From Candidatus Aminicenantota bacterium (GTDB lineage Bacteria; Acidobacteriota; Aminicenantia; Aminicenantales; Saccharicenantaceae), in NCBI GenBank assembly GCA_022867105.1, contig JALHVH010000017.1, forward strand, positions 1-10,181: a stretch of DNA of 10,181 nucleotides, in the 5' to 3' direction. The notes beneath the pieces were generated by a model. It did no database searches. It was not told the origin of the DNA and was given only the letters and a program-made list of their open reading frames with translations. This document shows positions 6,383 through 10,181 of this stretch, one piece after another; the stretch's first letter is position 1; each line of letters begins with the position of its first letter. The position numbers and the translations under genes are program-made.

Positions 6383-7751
6383 TAGGGGCCAAGCACACCC
6401 CGGTTCGTTCCGGGACCCGAGCGGCTTCCTCTTCATGCGCGAGGGCGTTCTTTACAGGCAGGTCAACACCGCCTACCGGGACCCCTTCGACCTCTTTATC
6501 CGGAGCGGGCTTTACAAAGCCCTGACGGATTCCGGCCTCCTGGTCCGGCACGAAGAGGTCGCCGAGCCTCCCGCGGATCCCGGGACCGCTTACAAGGTCA
6601 TCCGGCCGGAGCCTGTTCCTTTCATCTCATATCCCTATGAATGGTGCTTCGGCCAGCTCAAGGACGCGGCCCTGACGACCCTCAGGATCCAGAAAATAGC
6701 CCTCGAACACGGGATGTCCCTCAAGGATGCCAGCGCCTACAATATCCAGTTCCTCGACGGGAAGCCGGTCCTTATCGATACTCTCTCTTTCGAAAAACTC
6801 CGGATGAAGCCATGGGTTGCCTACCGGCAGTTCTGCCAGCATTTCCTCGGGCCCTTGCTGCTCATGGCCCGCAAGGACTTCCGTCTCGGCCAGCTCTCGA
6901 AGGTCTTCCTGGACGGCCTCCCCCTGGACCTCACGAGTAGGCTTCTGCCGGGATCGACCCGCCTCAGCCCCGGCATCGCCACTCATATTCATCTCCATGC
7001 CATGAGCCAGAGATATTTTTCGACGAAGTCGGTCCGGGTGAAAGAGAGGGAGATCCGGTTCGTTTCACTGGAAGGGCTGGTGGACGGCCTGGAATCCCTG
7101 GTGAAAAAAACAGACTTTCGCCTGAAAAAGACAGAATGGGCGAATTACTATCGGGAGACCAATTATTCGTCAGAAGCCTTCGATCATAAAAAGGCCGTCT
7201 TGGACGAGTTTCTGGACGTCATGCGACCCAAGCGGCTGTGGGACCTCGGGGCCAATACCGGCGTCTTCAGCCGGGCAGCCGCCCGGAGGGGAATCAACAC
7301 GATCGCCTTCGACATCGACTTTGTCGCCGTCGAAATGAACTACCGCGAATGCCGGGCCGGGAACGAGACCCGCATCCTCCCGCTCGTCCTGGACCTCGCG
7401 AACCCGAGCCCGTCCATCGGCTGGGCCAACCGGGAACGGGAATCCTGGCTCGAGCGCGGCCCCGTCGAGGCCGTTTTCGCCTTGGCGCTCATCCACCATT
7501 TGGCCATCTCGAACAACCTGCCCTTTCCCATGATCGCCGACCTGTTGGGCAGGCTCTGCACTTGGCTCGTCATCGAGTTCGTCCCTAAAAACGATTCCCA
7601 GGTCCAGCGGCTCCTGGCCATGCGGGAGGACGTCTTCCCCCGTTACACCCAGCCGGAGTTCGAGGCCGCCTTCCGTGAACGGTTCGACATCCTGAAAGCT
7701 GTTCCCATCCGCGGCTCGGAACGGACGCTCTACCTCATGAAGGCCCTCTAA
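6363..7751 (+). CDS. SAM-dependent methyltransferase (NoeA-like) with kinase-like N-terminal motif
   Basis: This is a 462-residue cytoplasmic protein. The C-terminal half has a class I methyltransferase domain: motif I DLGANTG (294-300), the acidic residues of AFDID (315-319), ALIHHL (375-380) and EFVPKND (405-411). The overall layout resembles the NoeA nodulation-type methyltransferases. The N-terminal half contains SYPYEW (89-94) and LKDASAYNIQFLDGKPVLID (120-139). There D122-x4-N127 and D139 are spaced like the catalytic loop and metal-binding Asp of aminoglycoside-phosphotransferase-type kinases, but the usual His is replaced by Leu120 and the third motif reads IDT, not DFG. ATG 6363 lies inside the previous gene; I kept it over M25 because the family-like FRDPSGF stretch (17-23) lies upstream of M25. 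Substrate unknown; a surface glycan or lipid is plausible from context. Confidence 0.85.
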   Translation: MRSQPPDRGQAHPGSFRDPSGFLFMREGVLYRQVNTAYRDPFDLFIRSGLYKALTDSGLLVRHEEVAEPPADPGTAYKVIRPEPVPFISYPYEWCFGQLKDAALTTLRIQKIALEHGMSLKDASAYNIQFLDGKPVLIDTLSFEKLRMKPWVAYRQFCQHFLGPLLLMARKDFRLGQLSKVFLDGLPLDLTSRLLPGSTRLSPGIATHIHLHAMSQRYFSTKSVRVKEREIRFVSLEGLVDGLESLVKKTDFRLKKTEWANYYRETNYSSEAFDHKKAVLDEFLDVMRPKRLWDLGANTGVFSRAAARRGINTIAFDIDFVAVEMNYRECRAGNETRILPLVLDLANPSPSIGWANRERESWLERGPVEAVFALALIHHLAISNNLPFPMIADLLGRLCTWLVIEFVPKNDSQVQRLLAMREDVFPRYTQPEFEAAFRERFDILKAVPIRGSERTLYLMKAL

Positions 7752-7845
7752 GCTTTTCCCGGACGCGGTCGACGAGGCCGACGCTCTGGCCGGCCATCAG
7801 CGAGCCGGACTCGACATCTCCGTCTTTGACAGCCTTCCTCAGCCC
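7735..7845 (-). pseudogene. C-terminal remnant of a FabK/nitronate monooxygenase-type flavin oxidoreductase
   Basis: Read on the minus strand, the convergent gap encodes GLRKAVKDGDVESGSLMAGQ followed by SVGLVDRVREKL. This closely matches the C-terminal signature of FabK enoyl-ACP reductases and related NAD(P)H-dependent flavin oxidoreductases, for example the LAKAVVHGDVDGGSVMAGQ stretch I recall from pneumococcal FabK. Only about 32 codons remain. The upstream side runs into the 3' end of the lipoprotein gene in another frame, and the downstream side into the 3' end of the methyltransferase gene, ending at TGA 7735-7737. No FMN-binding or NAD-binding part is present and there is no start site. 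The reading frame and conserved glycines are intact, so the loss may be recent, or the piece may be kept as filler between convergent genes. The match is from memory, without a search. Confidence 0.6.
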
Positions 7846-8147
7846 TTTTGGCTTTTCTTCCGTCCCATGATCCCGCCGCTCAGGAAGAGGCCAGCCCCGA
7901 GAACGAAACCGAAATTGTACCAGGAGCCGTTGTTGTGGACTTCATAGAGGCGGACGCTCCTCGTGAAGATGGAGACGATGAACGTGACCGGCGAGATGAA
8001 ACCGTGCCACACCCCCAGAAAAAAGCCGGCGACATGGCCCTTCGCACCGGGGGTCTTCTCGACGTCGTTGGGGCCGGGGACACAGCTCGCGCTGAAAAGG
8101 ATGAGGACAAAAATCGCTAAAATCGCCAAGATCATGGTTTTCTTCAT
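7839..8147 (-). CDS. Small lipoprotein-like membrane protein
   Basis: This 102-residue protein has a basic start (MKKT), a hydrophobic segment (5-19) and Cys22 in SASC, a passable but non-ideal lipobox (Ser rather than Leu at -3). The mature part contains GFFLGVWHGFISPVTFIVSIFT (41-62), a Trp/His-containing hydrophobic stretch. It then has SVRLYEVHNNGSWYNFGFVLG (64-84) and a last hydrophobic stretch with a basic GRKKSQKG end. The VWHGFISP and YEVHNNGSWYNFG segments recur in small uncharacterised membrane proteins I have seen elsewhere. ATG 8147 overlaps the stop of the glycosyltransferase gene as ATGA and is preceded by AGAGGAGG, so it is the last gene of that operon. It may serve as an accessory membrane component of the sugar-transfer pathway, which is inference from position only. 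Confidence 0.75.
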   Translation of the reverse strand: MKKTMILAILAIFVLILFSASCVPGPNDVEKTPGAKGHVAGFFLGVWHGFISPVTFIVSIFTRSVRLYEVHNNGSWYNFGFVLGAGLFLSGGIMGRKKSQKG

Positions 8148-8881
8148 CTTTCCTCCTCTCTCATTCTTTTAATGATATTCCGGACGGCGAAAAGCTCTTT
8201 GAGCACCGGGACGGCCTGGGAACCGGGGCGTAGCCGCGTGTCCAGATCGCAGGTCCAAGTCACGGGGAACTCCTCGACCGCGTATCCCCGCTTGAACGCC
8301 TTGAGGATGATCTCGAGTTCGAAAAGAAAACCGGGGGTCTCGAGCCCGGCGAAGAGCTCCCGGGCGGCGTCTCCCCTATAGATCTTGAACCCGCACTGCG
8401 AGTCCGTGACCCGGCCCGGCAGCCGGGCGATGACGATTGCGGCCAGATGAAAAAGCCAGGCCAGGACCCGGCGCTTCACGGGTCTCCTCCTGCGGATGAC
8501 CGTTCCCTTTATTTTCCGGGACGCCATGGCCGCGTCCAGATGCCCTCTCCGGATCCGCTCGATGGAAGGAAGGGCGTCCCGGTAAGGGATGCAAGTCCCG
8601 CTGTCGGCATAGAGGACGATGTCCCCCGAGCTCTTGAGGACCCCCGTCCTCACCGCAAAACCTTTCCCCCTGTTGGTTTCGAGCCTGATCACGGTCAGCT
8701 TGACGGCAGGCGGGACCTCCGTGCTCCGGGCCGCGTCATACGTCTCGTCGGCGCTCCCGTCATCGACCACGATGACCTCGCCGGAGATCTTGTGCTCTTC
8801 AAGGAACACGGACACGGCCGTCACGTCGTCCCTGATCTTAAGCTCCTCGTTGAAAGCCGGGATGACGATGGACAAGTCCAT
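8144..8881 (-). CDS. GT2 glycosyltransferase, dolichyl-phosphate-sugar-synthase-like
   Basis: This 245-residue GT-A-fold enzyme is of the DPM1/ALG5-like GT2 group, which transfers a sugar from a nucleotide to a polyprenyl phosphate at the cytoplasmic membrane face. Motifs: DLSIVIPAFNEE (2-13), VIVVDDGSADET (36-47), NRGKGFAVRTGV (70-81), ADSGTCIPY (92-100), VTDSQCGFKIYR (158-169) and GFLFELEIILKAFKRGYAVEEFPVTW (184-209). In place of the usual DADLSTP metal-binding sequence it has DSGTCIP, keeping the first Asp (D93) but losing the second. No C-terminal membrane segments are present, as in the soluble members. The frame is open further upstream to 9439, but ATG 8881 is the start: it begins the GT2 fold exactly and overlaps the previous stop as TAATG, with GGCGGG before it. 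The 3' end overlaps the lipoprotein gene by ATGA. Confidence 0.88.
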   Translation of the reverse strand: MDLSIVIPAFNEELKIRDDVTAVSVFLEEHKISGEVIVVDDGSADETYDAARSTEVPPAVKLTVIRLETNRGKGFAVRTGVLKSSGDIVLYADSGTCIPYRDALPSIERIRRGHLDAAMASRKIKGTVIRRRRPVKRRVLAWLFHLAAIVIARLPGRVTDSQCGFKIYRGDAARELFAGLETPGFLFELEIILKAFKRGYAVEEFPVTWTCDLDTRLRPGSQAVPVLKELFAVRNIIKRMREEER

Positions 8882-10181
8882 TAATGTCCCGCCTTTTCCG
8901 TTATGTATCTCTCCCAGAGATCGTTCCGGACATGAAGGGCCAGGACGACCTCGGGCCGGAGACCGTAGTATTCCGAATGAAAGTCCTCCCCGAGACGGCC
9001 CTGGAGCTTCTCTTCCTGGTCCATCGACGAAATGACGACGGCGGCGACTTTCGGGATCTCCGCCTGGTCCGCGTCCTGCCAGTAGCCGACCTTCACGAAA
9101 CTTCTCAGATACCACGGCAGGGGCCAGGTCTCGTAAGGGCCCGCGACGACCTCGATGAGCATCTCCTTGTGATCGGGATGAACGGCGGCGAGGTCGTCGA
9201 CGCGCTTGATGAGCCTCAGGAAATCCGTGCCCGTCTGGGCGTAGGCATACGGGTTCCGCGGGTCCGCGAAATCCCTGAAATTCGCCCGATAAGCTTGGAC
9301 GCCGAGGTGAATGACGCCGGCCGTGATCACGGTCAGGGCGGCCGCTCTGAGGGCGTTCGAGCGGAGCGCCAAGAAAACGCGGGCCGACCCCATTCCCGCG
9401 AGCAGGATGATCCCGAGATGGAAGGGGAGCAGGTTCCAAGGCGTCTTGTAAGGGAGGAGCGAGTAGACCGCGGTCGAAAAGACCGTGTAAAAAAGGACGA
9501 ACCGCGGAAACAATGGTCCCGGCCCGTCAGGTCTCCCCCGTCCGAACGCGGCGATCCCCCCGATCAGGGCAAGAAAAAGGATGACGGCTTCGCTCCACAC
9601 GGGCGCCGACGCTCCGAACCTGGAGAAGGCCAGCATCTTCAGGTAATAGTGCCATGGATGGCCGTGCCAACCGGCTTCGGAGCCTCGCGCGATATAGACC
9701 CTAAAAGAGAGGATGGAATCCAGGACGCCTTTCGGATGGCTAAAGAATGATGAGAAGAGAAGGCCAGCAACGGCTAAAGCCGACGCGAGCGCCAGGAGGA
9801 GGTGCCAGGCCTTGAACCCGTCATGTTCGCAGCGGGCTTCCCCGTCCTTCCTCCCGGACACGAGCGTAACAATGAGCCCCGCGGCAACCGCTCCAAACGC
9901 GATGACCGACGTCTCTTTCGTGGCATACATCATCCCGGCGCACAGGCCGGCCGCCGCCGCCCATCCCCACGACGGTTTCAGGACATAGCGCCAGACCGAG
10001 GCGAGGAACGCGGCGATGAAGAAGACGAGGATAGTCTCCTGGATGTAGAACCGGCTGTAATAGACGGCGGCGGGTGAGACCGCCAGGAAAATACCGGAGG
10101 CCAGGACGGCTCCCGCGCCCGCGCTCTTGAGGAAGAGCAGGAGGACGAGGAGCGTCGCCGCGCCGAAGAGCGCCGGGACGA
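8881..10181 (-). CDS. TIGR03663/Agl23-like multi-span membrane protein (GT39/GT-C-like), N-terminus outside the window
   Basis: The minus-strand frame is open without interruption from the window end at 10181 to TAA at 8881, about 432 residues, so the N-terminal part is missing. The sequence matches my memory of the TIGR03663 family ('flippase activity-associated protein Agl23'), a PMT/ArnT-related (GT-C) group. Signs are VSPAAVYYSRFYIQE (10077-10036), then GLCAGMMYATKETSVIAFG (from 9949), and, near the C-terminus, NPYAYAQTGTDFLRLIKRV and WPLPWYLRSFVKVGYW. Many hydrophobic segments alternate with loops such as GWHGHPWHYYLKM, which is presumably external. GT-C enzymes of this kind transfer sugars from polyprenyl-phosphate donors. 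The next gene, overlapping by TAATG, is a GT2 of the type that makes such donors, which supports a shared pathway. The first ATG in the window (9933) is inside the conserved region and is not a start. Confidence 0.82.
   Translation of the reverse strand, partial: VPALFGAATLLVLLLFLKSAGAGAVLASGIFLAVSPAAVYYSRFYIQETILVFFIAAFLASVWRYVLKPSWGWAAAAGLCAGMMYATKETSVIAFGAVAAGLIVTLVSGRKDGEARCEHDGFKAWHLLLALASALAVAGLLFSSFFSHPKGVLDSILSFRVYIARGSEAGWHGHPWHYYLKMLAFSRFGASAPVWSEAVILFLALIGGIAAFGRGRPDGPGPLFPRFVLFYTVFSTAVYSLLPYKTPWNLLPFHLGIILLAGMGSARVFLALRSNALRAAALTVITAGVIHLGVQAYRANFRDFADPRNPYAYAQTGTDFLRLIKRVDDLAAVHPDHKEMLIEVVAGPYETWPLPWYLRSFVKVGYWQDADQAEIPKVAAVVISSMDQEEKLQGRLGEDFHSEYYGLRPEVVLALHVRNDLWERYITEKAGH

Noticed and set aside
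7787..7796. Palindrome TGGCCGGCCA as a terminator or recombination site
   Set aside because: It has no T-tract on either side and is explained by the Met-Ala-Gly-Gln codons of the FabK-type remnant.
8882..9439. Upstream extension of the GT2 frame to 9439
   Set aside because: The extension lies within the Agl23-like gene, is Arg/Pro-rich and has no motif; ATG 8881 starts the GT2 fold and overlaps the previous stop as TAATG.
8884..9750. Plus-strand open frame opposite the Agl23-like gene
   Set aside because: It is rich in Arg, Asp and Glu with no hydrophobic core or motif; the minus strand carries a recognisable membrane protein.

Overview
The window is about 10 kb of GC-rich, densely coded bacterial DNA. 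No rRNA, tRNA, CRISPR array, transposase or phage gene was seen. Secreted DUF1080 and ThuA-like proteins, secreted TIM-barrel glycosidase-like proteins and a TIGR03663/Agl23-like membrane protein with a GT2 partner fit an uncultured polysaccharide-degrading bacterium. Acidobacteriota/Aminicenantes-like or PVC-like lineages are candidates, but this is inferred from gene content and codon style only. No gene-free stretch exceeds 300 bases. The largest gap, 3812-4053, is AT-rich and holds most of the regulatory signals.

Layout. (1) Positions 3-2378, plus strand: a DUF1080 protein cut by the window edge, a secreted ThuA-like protein and a PAP2 membrane phosphatase, closely spaced. (2) 2396-3811, minus strand: an unusually long class II aldolase-family enzyme, convergent with PAP2. 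(3) 3812-4053: divergent control region with a near-palindrome, a -10 box readable on both strands, a hairpin, a 17-codon hydrophobic mini-ORF and a good sigma70-type promoter. The ribosome-binding and start segment occurs twice here as a 16-bp repeat. (4) 4054-6098, plus strand: two secreted, probably TIM-barrel proteins, 8 nt apart. (5) 6102-7751, plus strand: a promoter with an 8-bp inverted repeat, a small YIDPGTGS-type membrane protein, and an overlapping SAM methyltransferase with a kinase-like motif in its N-terminal half. (6) 7735-7845, minus strand: a short remnant of a FabK/nitronate monooxygenase-type gene filling the convergent gap. (7) 7839-10181, minus strand: an operon with overlapping start/stop codons, Agl23-like protein (cut by the window end), then a dolichyl-phosphate-sugar-synthase-like GT2, then a small lipoprotein-like membrane protein.

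How the genes may work together. Group 1 suggests extracytoplasmic sugar processing (DUF1080 and ThuA families are linked to 3-keto-sugar metabolism), and group 4 probably acts on glycans outside the cytoplasm. Group 7 resembles a lipid-linked sugar pathway: a GT2 makes a polyprenyl-phosphate sugar and a multi-membrane-span GT-C-like protein uses it. I found no clear defence or mobile system. The most unusual observations are the hidden FabK-type remnant, the kinase-like motif in the methyltransferase, the non-consensus metal site of the GT2, and the duplicated start region with its mini-ORF.
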